Shown here: positions 25,769 through 39,000 of the stretch, in pieces
Layout of the letters: each line of letters begins with the position of its first letter
How positions within the stretch are numbered: position 1 is the first letter of the stretch
Assembly: GCA_946800325.1 (NCBI GenBank)
Contig: OX326959.1
Coordinates: 6,406,501-6,470,500, forward strand
Direction of reading: 5' to 3'
Length of the DNA stretch: 64,000 nt
Source of the DNA: Luzula sylvatica
Lineage: Eukaryota; Streptophyta; Magnoliopsida; Poales; Juncaceae
Program-made: the position numbers and the translations under genes
The notes under the pieces: generated by a model
What the model saw: the letters and a program-made list of their open reading frames with translations, nothing else
The model's database searches: none
What the model was told of the DNA's origin: nothing

Positions 25769-28380
25769 GATAATTTGATTCGTATCTTTTAGTAAATAAC
25801 TTTTCACCAAATTTCACAAACACAAAGAAAGTTTGTTTTTAGATTCAAAACAAGATTTTAACGCTTTGAGGAGTTCAAATAACGTGTTTTTAGATCATTT
25901 GAATCGTATCTTTTAGTACATAAATCTTCACCAAATTTCACAAACACTAAGACAGTTTGTTTTTAGATTCAAAACAAGGTTTTAACGCTTTGAGGAGTTC
26001 AAATAACGTGTTTTTAGATCATTTGTATCGTATCTTTTACTACATAACTTTTCACCGAATTTCACAAACACTAAGAAATATTGTTTTTCGATTCAAAACA
26101 AGATTTAAACGCTTTGAGGAGTTCAAATAACGTGTTTTTAGATCATTTGTATCGTATCTTTTACTACATAACTTTTCACCAAATTTCACAAACACTAAGA
26201 AAGTTTGTTTTTCAATTCAAAACAAGATTTTAACGCTTTGAGGAGTTCAAATAACGTGTTTTTAGATTATTTGTATCGAATCTTTTACTACATAACTTTT
26301 CACCAAATTTCACAAACACTAAGAAAGTTTGTTTTTAGATTCAAAACAAGATTTTAACGCTTTGAGGAGTTCACATAACTTGTTTTTAGATCATTTGTAT
26401 CGTATCTCTTACTACATAAATTTTCACCAAATTTCACAAACACTAAGATAGTTTGTTTTTCGACTCAAAACAAGATTTTAACGCTTTGAGGTGTTAAAAT
26501 AACGTGTTTTTAGATCATTTGTATCGTATGTTTTAGCACATAACTTTTCACCAAATTTCACAAACACTAAGAAAGTTTGTTTTTAGATTCAAAACAAGAA
26601 TTTAACGCTTTGAGGAGTTGAAATAACGTGTTTTTAGATCATTTGTATCGTATCGTTTACTACATAACTTTTCACCAAATTTCACAAACACTAAGAAAGT
26701 TTGTTTTTCGATTCAAAACAAGATTTTAACGCTTTGAGGAGTTCAAATAACGTGTTTTTAGATCATTTGTATCGTATCTTTTAGTACATAACTTTTCACC
26801 AAATTTCACAAACACTAAGAAAGTTTGTTTTCCGGTTCAAAACAAGATTTTAACGCTTTGAGGAGTTCAAATAACATGTTTTTAGATCATTTGTATCGTA
26901 TCGTTTACTACATAACTTTTCACCAAATTTCACAAACACTATGAAAGTTTGTTTTTCGATTCAAAACAAGATTTTAACACTTTGAGGAGTTCAAATAACT
27001 TGTTTTTATATCATTTGTATCGTATCTTTTACTACATAACTTTTCACCAAATTTCACAAACACTAAGAAAGTTTGTTTTTCGATTCAAAACAAGATTTTA
27101 ACGCTTTGAGGAGTTCAAATAACGTGTTTTTAGATCATTTGTATTGTATCTTTTACTACATAACTTTTCACCAAATTTCACAAACACTAAGAAAGTTTGT
27201 TTTTAGATTCAAAACAAGATTTAAACGCTTTGAGGAGTTCAAATAACGTGTTTTTAGATCATTTGTATCGTATCTTTTACTACATAACTTTTCACCAAAT
27301 TTCACAAACACTAAGAAAGTTTGTTTTTCAATTCAAAACAAGATTTTAACGCTTTGAGGAGTTCAAATAACGTGTTTTTAGATAATTTGATTCGTATCTT
27401 TTAGTAAATAACTTTTCACCAAATTTCACAAACACAAAGAAAGTTTGTTTTTAGATTCAAAACAAGATTTTAACGCTTTGAGGAGTTCAAATAACGTGTT
27501 TTTAGATCATTTGAATCGTATCTTTTAGTACATAAATCTTCACCAAATTTCACAAACACTAAGACAGTTTGTTTTTAGATTCAAAACAAGGTTTTAACGC
27601 TTTGAGGAGTTCAAATAACGTGTTTTTAGATCATTTGTATCGTATCTTTTACTACATAACTTTTCACCGAATTTCACAAACACTAAGAAATATTGTTTTT
27701 CGATTCAAAACAAGATTTAAACGCTTTGAGGAGTTCAAATAACGTGTTTTTAGATCATTTGTATCGTATCTTTTACTACATAACTTTTCACCAAATTTCA
27801 CAAACACTAAGAAAGTTTGTTTTTCAATTCAAAACAAGATTTTAACGCTTTGAGGAGTTCAAATAACGTGTTTTTAGATTATTTGTATCGAATCTTTTAC
27901 TACATAACTTTTCACCAAATTTCACAAACACTAAGAAAGTTTGTTTTTAGATTCAAAACAAGATTTTAACGCTTTGAGGAGTTCACATAACTTGTTTTTA
28001 GATCATTTGTATCGTATCTCTTACTACATAAATTTTCACCAAATTTCACAAACACTAAGATAGTTTGTTTTTCGACTCAAAACAAGATTTTAACGCTTTG
28101 AGGTGTTAAAATAACGTGTTTTTAGATCATTTGTATCGTATGTTTTAGTACATAACTTTTCACCAAATTTCACAAACACTAAGAAAGTTTGTTTTTAGAT
28201 TCAAAACAAGAATTTAACGCTTTGAGGAGTTGAAATAACGTGTTTTTAGATCATTTGTATCGTATCGTTTACTACATAACTTTTCACCAAATTTCACAAA
28301 CACTAAGAAAGTTTGTTTTTCGATTCAAAACAAGATTTTAACGCTTTGAGGAGTTCAAATAACGTGTTTTTAGATCATTT
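25769..28380 (+). repeat. 13-monomer (1612-bp) duplication
   Basis: The rare mark GATAATTTGATTCG at 25769 recurs at 27381, and the rare GAGTTGAAATAAC mark at about 26618 recurs at about 28230; both offsets are 1612 bp. One copy differs at AGCACATAAC (26536) against AGTACATAAC. The copies part near 26770/28380. The first copy is itself derived from the 19250-20950 segment at offset 5829, shown by AACACC at 19246/25075 and TTCAATTAAC at 19672/25501. Confidence 0.78.
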
Positions 28381-28429
28381 GTATCGTATCTTTTACTACA
28401 TAACTTTTCACCAAATTTCACAAACACTA

Positions 28430-31400
28430 AGAAAGTTTGTTTTTAGATTCAAAACAAGATTTTAACGCTTTGAGGAGTTCAAATAACGTGTTTTTAGATC
28501 ATTTGTATCGTATCGTTTACTACATAACTTTTCACCAAATTTCACAAACACTAAGAAAGTTTGTTTTTCGATTCAAAACATTATTTTAACGCTTTGAGGA
28601 GTTCAAATAACGTGTTTTTAGATCATTTGTATCGTATCTTTTAGTACATAACTTTTCACCAAATTTCACAAACACTAAGGAAGTTTGTTTTCCGGTTCAA
28701 AACAAGATTTTAACGCTTTGAGGAGTTCAAATAACATGTTTTTAGATCATTTGTATCGTATCGTTTACTACATAACTTTTCACCAAATTTCACAAACACT
28801 ATGAAAGTTTGTTTTTCGATTCAAAACAAGATTTTAACACTTTGAGGAGTTCAAATAACGTGTTTTTATATCATTTCTATCGTATCTTTTACTACATAAC
28901 TTTTCACCAAATTTCACAAACACTAAGAAAGTTTGTTTTTCGATTCAAAACAAGATTTTAACGCTTTGAGGAGTTCAAATAACGTGTTTTTAGATCATTT
29001 GTATCGTATCGTTTACTACATAACTTTTCACCAAATTTCACAAACACTAAGAAAGTTTGTTTTTAGATTCAAAACAAGATTTTAACGCTTTGAGGAGTTC
29101 ACATAACTTGTTTTTAGATCATTTGTATCGTATCTCTTACTACATAAATTTTCACCAAATTTCACAAACACTAAGATAGTTTGTTTTTCGACTCAAAACA
29201 AGATTTTAACGATTTGAGGTGTTAAAATAACGTGTTTTTAGATCATTTGTATCGTATGTTTTAGTACATAACTTTTCACCAAATTTCACAAACACTAAGA
29301 AAGTTTGTTTTTAGATTCAAAACAAGAATTTAACGCTTTGAGGAGTTCAAATAACGTGTTTTTAGATCATTTGTATCGTATCGTTTACTACATAACTTTT
29401 CACCAAATTTCACAAACACTAAGAAAGTTTGTTTTTCGATTCAAAACAAGATTTTAACGCTTTGAGGAGTTCAAATAACGTGTTTTTAGATCATTTGTAT
29501 CGTATCTTTTAGTACATAACTTTTCACCAAATTTCACAAACACTAAGAAAGTTTGTTTTCCGGTTCAAAACAAGATTTTAACGCTTTGAGGAGTTCAAAT
29601 AACATGTTTTTAGATCATTTGTATCGTATCGTTTACTACATAACTTTTCACCAAATTTCACAAACACTATGAAAGTTTGTTTTTCGATTCAAAACAAGAT
29701 TTTAACACTTTGAGGAGTTCAAATAACGTGTTTTTATATCATTTGTATCGTATCTTTTACTACATAACTTTTCACCAAATTTCACAAACACTAAGAAAGT
29801 TTGTTTTTCGATTCAAAACAAGATTTTAACGCTTTGAGGAGTTCAAATAACGTGTTTTTATATCATTTGTATCGTATCTTTTACTACATAACTTTTCACC
29901 AAATTTCACAAACACTAAGAAAGTTTGTTTTTAGATTCAAAACAAGATTTTAACGCTTTGAGGAGTTCAAATAACGTGTTTTTAGATCATTTGTATCGTA
30001 TCGTTTACTACATAACTTTTCACCAAATTTCACAAACACTAAGAAAGTTTGTTTTTCGATTCAAAACAATATTTTAACGCTTTGAGGAGTTCAAATAACG
30101 TGTTTTTAGATCATTTGTATCGTATCTTTTAGTACATAACTTTTCACCAAATTTCACAAACACTAAGGAAGTTTGTTTTCCGGTTCAAAACAAGATTTTA
30201 ACGCTTTGAGGAGTTCAAATAACATGTTTTTAGATCATTTGTATCGTATCGTTTACTACATAACTTTTCACCAAATTTCACAAACACTATGAAAGTTTGT
30301 TTTTCGATTCAAAACAAGATTTTAACACTTTGAGGAGTTCAAATAACGTGTTTTTATATCATTTGTATCGTATCTTTTACTACATAACTTTTCACCAAAT
30401 TTCACAAACACTAAGAAAGTTTGTTTTTCGATTCAAAACAAGATTTTAACGCTTTGAGGAGTTCAAATAACGTGTTTTTAGATCATTTGTATCGTATCGT
30501 TTACTACATAACTTTTCACCAAATTTCACAAACACTAAGAAAGTTTGTTTTTAGATTCAAAACAAGATTTTAACGCTTTGAGGAGTTCACATAACTTGTT
30601 TTTAGATCATTTGTATCGTATCTCTTACTACATAAATTTTCACCAAATTTCACAAACACTAAGATAGTTTGTTTTTCGACTCAAAACAAGATTTTAACGC
30701 TTTGAGGTGTTAAAATAACGTGTTTTTAGATCATTTGTATCGTATGTTTTAGTACATAACTTTTCACCAAATTTCACAAACACTAAGAAAGTTTGTTTTT
30801 AGATTCAAAACAAGAATTTAACGCTTTGAGGAGTTCAAATAACGTGTTTTTAGATCATTTGTATCGTATCGTTTACTACATAACTTTTCACCAAATTTCA
30901 CAAACACTAAGAAAGTTTGTTTTTCGATTCAAAACAAGATTTTAACGCTTTGAGGAGTTCAAATAACGTGTTTTTAGATCATTTGTATCGTATCTTTTAG
31001 TACATAACTTTTCACCAAATTTCACAAACACTAAGAAAGTTTGTTTTCCGGTTCAAAACAAGATTTTAACGCTTTGAGGAGTTCAAATAACATGTTTTTA
31101 GATCATTTGTATCGTATCGTTTACTACATAACTTTTCACCAAATTTCACAAACACTATGAAAGTTTGTTTTTCGATTCAAAACAAGATTTTAACACTTTG
31201 AGGAGTTCAAATAACGTGTTTTTATATCATTTGTATCGTATCTTTTACTACATAACTTTTCACCAAATTTCACAAACACTAAGAAAGTTTGTTTTTCGAT
31301 TCAAAACAAGATTTTAACGCTTTGAGGAGTTCAAATAACGTGTTTTTAGATCATTTGTATCGTATCTTTTACTACATAACTTTTCACCAAATTTCACAAA

Positions 31401-31980
31401 CACTAAGAAAGTTTGTTTTTAGATTCAAAACAAGATTTTAACGCTTTGAGGAGTTCAAATAACGTGTTTTTAGATCATTTGTATCGTATCGTTTACTACA
31501 TAACTTTTCACCAAATTTCACAAACACTAAGAAAGTTTGTTTTTCGATTCAAAACAATATTTTAACGCTTTGAGGAGTTCAAATAACGTGTTTTTAGATC
31601 ATTTGTATCGTATCTTTTTGTACATAACTTTTCACCAAATTTCACAAACACTAAGGAAGTTTGTTTTCCGGTTCAAAACAAGATTTTAACGCTTTGAGGA
31701 GTTCAAATAACATGTTTTTAGATCATTTGTATCGTATCGTTTACTACATAACTTTTCACCAAATTTCACAAACACTATGAAAGTTTGTTTTTCGATTCAA
31801 AACAAGATTTTAACACTTTGAGGAGTTCAAATAACGTGTTTTTATATCATTTGTATCGTATCTTTTACTACATAACTTTTCACCAAATTTCACAAACACT
31901 AAGAAAGTTTGTTTTTCGATTCAAAACAAGATTTTAACGCTTTGAGGAGTTCAAATAACGTATTTTTAGATCATTTGTAT
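28430..31980 (+). repeat. 12-monomer (1488-bp) higher-order repeat, about 2.4 copies
   Basis: The CGATTCAAAACA(A/T)TATTTTAAC monomer appears at about 28570, 30058 and 31546, each 1488 bp apart. It is each time followed by a TAAGGAAG/CCGG monomer and then a CTATGAAAG monomer. The first copy reads CATTATTT and the later two CAATATTT, so copies two and three are closer relatives. The block is related to the 5251 and 21501 loci, which carry the same rare mark. Confidence 0.8.
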
Positions 31981-33100
31981 CGTATCGTTTACTACATAAC
32001 TTTTCACCAAATTTCACAAACACTAAGAAAGTTTGTTTTTCGATTCAAAACAAGATTTAAACGCTTTGAGGAGTTCAAATAACGTGTTTTTAGATCATTT
32101 GTATCGTACCTTTTACTACATAACTTTTCACCCAATTTCACAAACACTAAGAAAGATTGTTTTTCGATTCAAAACAAGATTTTAACGCTTTGAGGAGTTC
32201 AAATAACGTGTTTTTAGATCATTTGTATCGTATCTTTTACTACATAACTTTTCACCGAATTTCACAAACACTAAGAAAATTTGTTTTTCAATTCAAAACA
32301 AGATTTTAACGCTTTGAGGAGTTCAAATAACGTGTTTTTAGATCATTTGTATCGTATCTTTTACTACATAACTTTTCACCAAATTTCACAAACACTAAGA
32401 AAGTTTGTTTTTAGATTCAAAACAAGATTTTAACGCTTTGAGGAGTTCAAATAACGTGTTTTTAGATCATTTGTATCGTATCGTTTACTACATAACTTTT
32501 CACCAAATTTCACAAATACTAAGAAAGTTTGTTTTTCGATTCAAAACAAGATTTTAACGCTTTGAGGTGTTCAAATAACGTGTTTTTAGATCATTTGTAT
32601 CATATGTTTTAGTACATAACTTTTCACCAAATTTCACAAACACTAAGAAAGTTTGTTTTTGGATTCAAAATAAGATTTTAACGCTTTGAGGAGTTCAAAT
32701 AACGTGTTTTTAGATCATTTGTATCGTATCTTTTACTACATAACTTTTCACCGAATTTCACAAACACTAAGAAAGTTTGTTTTTCAATTCAAAACAAGAT
32801 TTTAACGCTTTGAGGAGTTCAAATAACGTGTTTTTAGATCATTTGTATCGTATCGTTTACTACATAACTTTTCACCAAATTTCACAAACACTAAGAAAGT
32901 TTGTTTTTCGATTCAAAACAAGATTTTAACGCTTTGAGGAGTTCAAATAACGTGTTTTTAGATCATTTGTATCGTATCTTTTAGTACATAACTTTTCACC
33001 AAATTTCACAAACACTAAGAAAGTTTGTTTTCTGGTTCAAAACAAGATTTTAACGCTTTGAGGAGTTCAAATAACATGTTTTTAGATCATTTGTATCGTA

Positions 33101-33120
33101 TCGTTTAACAAACACTATGA
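33101..33120 (+). repeat. Shortened (100-bp) monomer, copy 1
   Basis: ATCGTTTA runs straight into ACAAACACTATG, so the 24 bp holding the usual CTACATAAC and TTTTCACC block are missing. It falls at a C-to-M monomer boundary. It is one of only two large indels seen in the array. Confidence 0.9.
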
Positions 33121-35555
33121 AAGTTTGTTTTTCGATTCAAAACAAGATTTTAACACTTTGAGGAGTTCAAATAACGTGTTTTTATATCATTTGTATCGTA
33201 TCTTTTACTACATAACTTTTCACCAAATTTCACAAACACTAAGAAAGTTTGTTTTTCGATTCAAAACAAGATTTTAACGCTTTGAGGAGTTCAAATAACG
33301 TGTTTTTAGATCATTTGTATCGTATCGTTTACTACATAACTTTTCACCAAATTTCACAAACACTATGAAAGTTTGTTTTTCGATTCAAAACAAGATTTTA
33401 ACACTTTGAGGAGTTCAAATAACGTGTTTTTAGATCATTTGTATCGTATCTTTTACTACATAACTTTTCACCAAATTTCACAAACACTAAGAAAGATTGT
33501 TTTTCAATTCTAAACAAGATTTTAACGCTTTGAGGAGTTCAATTAACGTGTTTTTAGATCATTTGTATCGTATCTTTTACTACATAACTTTTCACCGAAT
33601 TTCACAAACACTAAGAAAGTATGTTTTTCGATTCAAAACAAGATTTTAACGCTTTGAGGAGTTCAAATAACGTGTTTTTAGATCATTTGTATCGTATGTT
33701 TAGTACATAACTTTTCACCAAATTTCACAAACACTAAAGAAAGTTTGTTTTTAGATTCAAAACAAGATTTTAACGCTTTGAGGAGTTCAAATAACGTGTT
33801 TTTAGATCATTTGTATCGTATCTTTTAGTAAATAACTTTTCACCAAATTTCACAAACAAAAAGAAAGTTTGTTTTTAGATTCAAAACAAGATTTTAACGC
33901 TTTGAGGAGTTCAAATAACGTGTTTTTAGATCATTTGAATCGTATCTTTTAGTACATAACTTTTCACCAAATTTCACAAACACTAAGACAGTTTGTTTTT
34001 AGATTCAAAACAAGGTTTTAACGCTTTGAGGAGTTCAAATAACGTGTTTTTAGATCATTTGTATCGTATCTTTTACTACATAACTTTTCACCGAATTTCA
34101 CAAACACTAAGAAATATTGTTTTTCGATTCAAAACAAGATTTAAACGCTTTGAGGAGTTCAAATAACGTGTTTTTTGATCATTTGTATCGTATCTTTTAC
34201 TACATAACTTTTCACCAAATTTCACAAACACTAAGAAAGTTTGTTTTTCAATTCAAAACAAGATTTTACCGCTTTGAGGAGTTCAAATAACGTGTTTTTA
34301 GATTATTTGTATCGTATCTTTTACTACATAACTTTTCACCAAATTTCACAAACACTAAGAAAGTTTGTTTTTCGATTCAAAACAAGATTTAAACGCTTTG
34401 AGGAGTTCAAATAACGTGTTTTTAGATCATTTGTATCGTACCTTTTACTACATAACTTTTCACCCAATTTCACAAACACTAAGAAAGATTGTTTTTCGAT
34501 TCAAAACAAGATTTTAACGCTTTGAGGAGTTCAAATAACGTGTTTTTAGATCATTTGTATCGTATCTTTAATACATAACTTTTCACCGAATTTCACAAAC
34601 ACTAAGAAAGTTTGTTTTTCAATTCAAAACAAGATTTTAACGCTTTGAGGAGTTCAAATAACGTGTTTTTAGATCATTTGTATCGTATCTTTTACTACAT
34701 AACTTTTCACCAAATTTCACAAACACTAAGAAAGTTTGTTTTTAGATTCAAAACAAGATTTTAACGCTTTGAGGAGTTCAAATAACGTGTTTTTAGATCA
34801 TTTGTATCGTATCGTTTACTACATAACTTTTCACCAAATTTCACAAATACTAAGAAAGTTTGTTTTTCGATTCAAAACAAGATTTTAACGCTTTGAGGTG
34901 TTCAAATAACGTGTTTTTAGATCATTTGTATCATATGTTTTAGTACATAACTTTTCACCAAATTTCACAAACACTAAGAAAGTTTGTTTTTGGATTCAAA
35001 ATAAGATTTTAACGCTTTGAGGAGTTCAAATAACGTGTTTTTAGATCATTTGTATCGTATCTTTTACTACATAACTTTTCACCGAATTTCACAAACACTA
35101 AGAAAGTTTGTTTTTCAATTCAAAACAAGATTTTAACGCTTTGAGGAGTTCAAATAACGTGTTTTTAGATCATTTGTATCGTATCTTTTACTACATAATT
35201 TTTCACCAAATTTCACAAACACTAAGAAAGTTTGTTTTTAGATTCAAAACAAGATTTTAACGCTTTGAGGAGTTCAAATAACGTGTTTTTAGATCATTTG
35301 TATCGTATCGTTTACTACATAACTTTTCACAAAATTTCACAAACACTAAGAAAGTTTGTTTTTCGATTCAAAACAAGATTTTAACGCTTTGAGGAGTTCA
35401 AATAACGTGTTTTTAGATCATTTGTATCGTATCTTTTAGTACATAACTTTTCACCAAATTTCACAAACGCTAAGAAAGTTTGTTTTCCGGTTCAAAACAA
35501 GATTTTAACGCTTTGAGGAGTTCAAATAACATGTTTTTAGATCATTTGTATCGTA

Positions 35556-35575
35556 TCGTTTAACAAACACTATGA
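35556..35575 (+). repeat. Shortened (100-bp) monomer, copy 2
   Basis: Same 24-bp loss and same junction as at 33106, placed 2455 bp later. The shared junction shows the deletion came first and was then copied with the surrounding higher-order repeat. Confidence 0.9.
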
Positions 35576-36099
35576 AAGTTTGTTTTTCGATTCAAAACAA
35601 GATTTTAACACTTTGAGGAGTTCAAATAACGTGTTTTTATATCATTTGTATCGTATCTTTTACTACATAACTTTTCACCAAATTTCACAAACACTAAGAA
35701 AGTTTGTTTTTCGATTCAAAACAAGATTTTAACGCTTTGAGGAGTTCAAATAACGTGTTTTTAGATCATTTGTATCGTATCGTTTACTACATAACTTTTC
35801 ACCAAATTTCACAAACACTATGAAAGTTTGTTTTTCGATTCAAAACAAGATTTTAACACTTTGAGGAGTTCAAATAACGTGTTTTTAGATCATTTGTATC
35901 GTATCTTTTACTACATAACTTTTCACCAAATTTCACAAACACTAAGAAAGATTGTTTTTCAATTCTAAACAAGATTTTAACGCTTTGAGGAGTTCAATTA
36001 ACGTGTTTTTAGATCATTTGTATCGTATCTTTTACTACATAACTTTTCACCGAATTTCACAAACACTAAGAAAGTATGTTTTTCGATTCAAAACAAGAT

Positions 36100-39000
36100 T
36101 TTAACGCTTTGAGGAGTTCAAATAACGTGTTTTTAGATCATTTGTATCGTATGTTTAGTACATAACTTTTCACCAAATTTCACAAACACTAAAGAAAGTT
36201 TGTTTTTAGATTCAAAACAAGATTTTAACGCTTTGAGGAGTTCAAATAACGTGTTTTTAGATCATTTGTATCGTATCTTTTAGTAAATAACTTTTCACCA
36301 AATTTCACAAACAAAAAGAAAGTTTGTTTTTAGATTCAAAACAAGATTTTAACGCTTTGAGGAGTTCAAATAACGTGTTTTTAGATCATTTGAATCGTAT
36401 CTTTTAGTACATAACTTTTCACCAAATTTCACAAACACTAAGACAGTTTGTTTTTAGATTCAAAACAAGGTTTTAACGCTTTGAGGAGTTCAAATAACGT
36501 GTTTTTAGATCATTTGTATCGTATCTTTTACTACATAACTTTTCACCGAATTTCACAAACACTAAGAAATATTGTTTTTCGATTCAAAACAAGATTTAAA
36601 CGCTTTGAGGAGTTCAAATAACGTGTTTTTTGATCATTTGTATCGTATCTTTTACTACATAACTTTTCACCAAATTTCACAAACACTAAGAAAGTTTGTT
36701 TTTCAATTCAAAACAAGATTTTAACGCTTTGAGGAGTTCAAATAACGTGTTTTTAGATTATTTGTATCGTATCTTTTACTACATAAATTTTCACCGAATT
36801 TCCCAAACACTAAGAAAGTTTGTTTTTCGATTCAAAACAAGATTTAAACGCTTTGAGGAGTTCAAATAACGTGTTTTTAGATCATTTGTATCGTATCTTT
36901 TACTACATAACTTTTCACCGAATTTCACAAACACTAAGAAACTTTGTTTTTCGATTCAAAACAAGATTTTAACGCTTTGAGGAGTTCAAATAACGTGTTT
37001 TTAGATCATTTGTAACGTATCTTTTATTACATAACTTTTCACCAAATTTCACAAACACTAAGAAAGTTTGTTTTTAGATTCAAAACAAGATTTTAACGCT
37101 TTGAGGAGTTCAAATAACGTGTTTTTAGATCATTTGTATCGTATCATTTACTACATAACTTTTCACCAAATTTCACAAACACTAAGAAAGTTTGTTTTTA
37201 GATTCAAAACAAGATTTTAACGCTTTGAGGAGTTCAAATAACGTGTTTTTAGATCATTTGTATCGTATCTTTTAGTACATAACTTTTCACCCAATTTCAC
37301 AAACACTAAGAAAGTTTGTTTTTCGATTCAAAACAAGATTTTAACGCTTTGAGGAGTTCAAATAACGTGTTTTTAGATCATTTGTATCGTATCTTTTACT
37401 ACATAACTTTTCACCAAATTTCACAAACACTAAGAAAGTTTGTTTTTCGATTCAAAACAAGATTTTAACGCTTTGAGGAGTTCAAATAACGTGTTTTTAG
37501 ATCATTTGTATCGTATCTTTTAGTACATAACTTTTCACCAAATTTCACAAACACTAAGAAAGTTTGTTTTCCGGTTCAAAACAAGATTTTAACGCTTTGA
37601 GGAGTTCAAATAACATGTTTTTAGATCATTTGTATCGTATCGTTTACTACATAACTTTTCACCAAATTTCACAAACACTATGAAAGTTTGTTTTTCGATT
37701 CAAAACAAGATTTTAACACTTTGAGGAGTTCAAATAACGTGTTTTTATATCATTTGTATCGTATCTTTTACCACATAACTTTTCACCAAATTTCACAAAC
37801 ACTAAGAAAGTTTGTTTTTCGATTCAAAACAAGATTTTAACGCTTTGAGGAGTTCAAATAACGTGTTTTTAGATCATTTGTATCGTATCGTTTACTACAT
37901 AACTTTTCACCAAATTTCACAAACACTAAGAAAGTTTGTTTTTCGATTCAAAACAAGATTTTAACGCTTTGAGGAGTTCAAATAGCGTGTTTTTAGATCA
38001 TTTGTATCGTATCTTTTACTACATAACTTTTCACCAAATTTCACAAACACTAAGAAAGTTTGTTTTTAGATTCAAAACAAGATTTTAACGCTTTGAGGAG
38101 TTCAAATAACGTGTTTTTAGATCATTTGTATCGTATCGTTTACTACATAACTTTTCACCAAATTTCACAAACACTAAGAAAGTTTGTTTTTCGATTCAAA
38201 ACAAGATTTTAACGCTTTGAGGAGTTCAAATAACGTGTTTTTAGATCATTTGTATCGTATCTTTTACTACATAACTTTTCACCAAATTTCACAAACACTA
38301 AGAAAGTTTGTTTTTAGATTCAAAACAAGATTTTAACGCTTTGAGGAGTTCAAATAACGTGTTTTTACATCATTTGTATCGTATATTTTACTACATAACT
38401 TTTCACCAAATTTCACAAACACTAAGAAAGTTTGTTTTTCGATTCAAAACAAGATTTTAACGCTTTGAGGAGTTCAAATAACGTGTTTTTAGATCATTTG
38501 TATCGTATCTTTTACTACATAACTTTTCACCGAATTTCACAAACACTAAGAAAGTTTGTTTTTCAATTCAAAACAAGATTTTAACGCTTTGAGGAGTTCA
38601 AATAACGTGTTTTTAGATCATTCGTATCGTATCTTTTACTACATAACTTTTCACCAAATTTCACAAACACTAAGAAAGTTTGTTTTTAGATTCAAAACAA
38701 GATTTTAACGCTTTGATGAGTTCAAATAACGTGTTTTTAGATCATTTGTATCGTATCGTTTACTACATAACTTTTCACCAAATTTCACAAACACTAAGAA
38801 AGTTTGTTTTTCGATTCAAAACAAGATTTTAACGCTTTGAGGAGTTCAAATAACGTGTTTTTAGATCATTTGTATCGTATCTTTTAGTACATAACTTTTC
38901 ACCAAATTTCACAAACACTATGAAAGTTTGTTTTCCGGTTCAAAACAAGATTTTAACGCTTTGAGGAGTTCAAATAACGTGTTTTTTGATCATTTGTATC

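Larger units (their letters stand above)
32040..36780 (+). repeat. 20-monomer (2455-bp) higher-order repeat with a 24-bp deletion mark, two copies
   Basis: CGTACC at 32105/34437, CACAAATACT at 32511/34842, GGATTCAAAATAAG at 32661/34992, the deletion junction at 33106/35561 and ACAAAAAG at 33856/36311 line up in order. Offsets run 2332, 2331, 2331, 2455 and 2455. The first step is the single-base loss in CTTTAATAC near 34567. The later step is one extra monomer near 35190 in the second copy. The full unit is therefore 20 monomers minus 25 bp. Confidence 0.82.
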
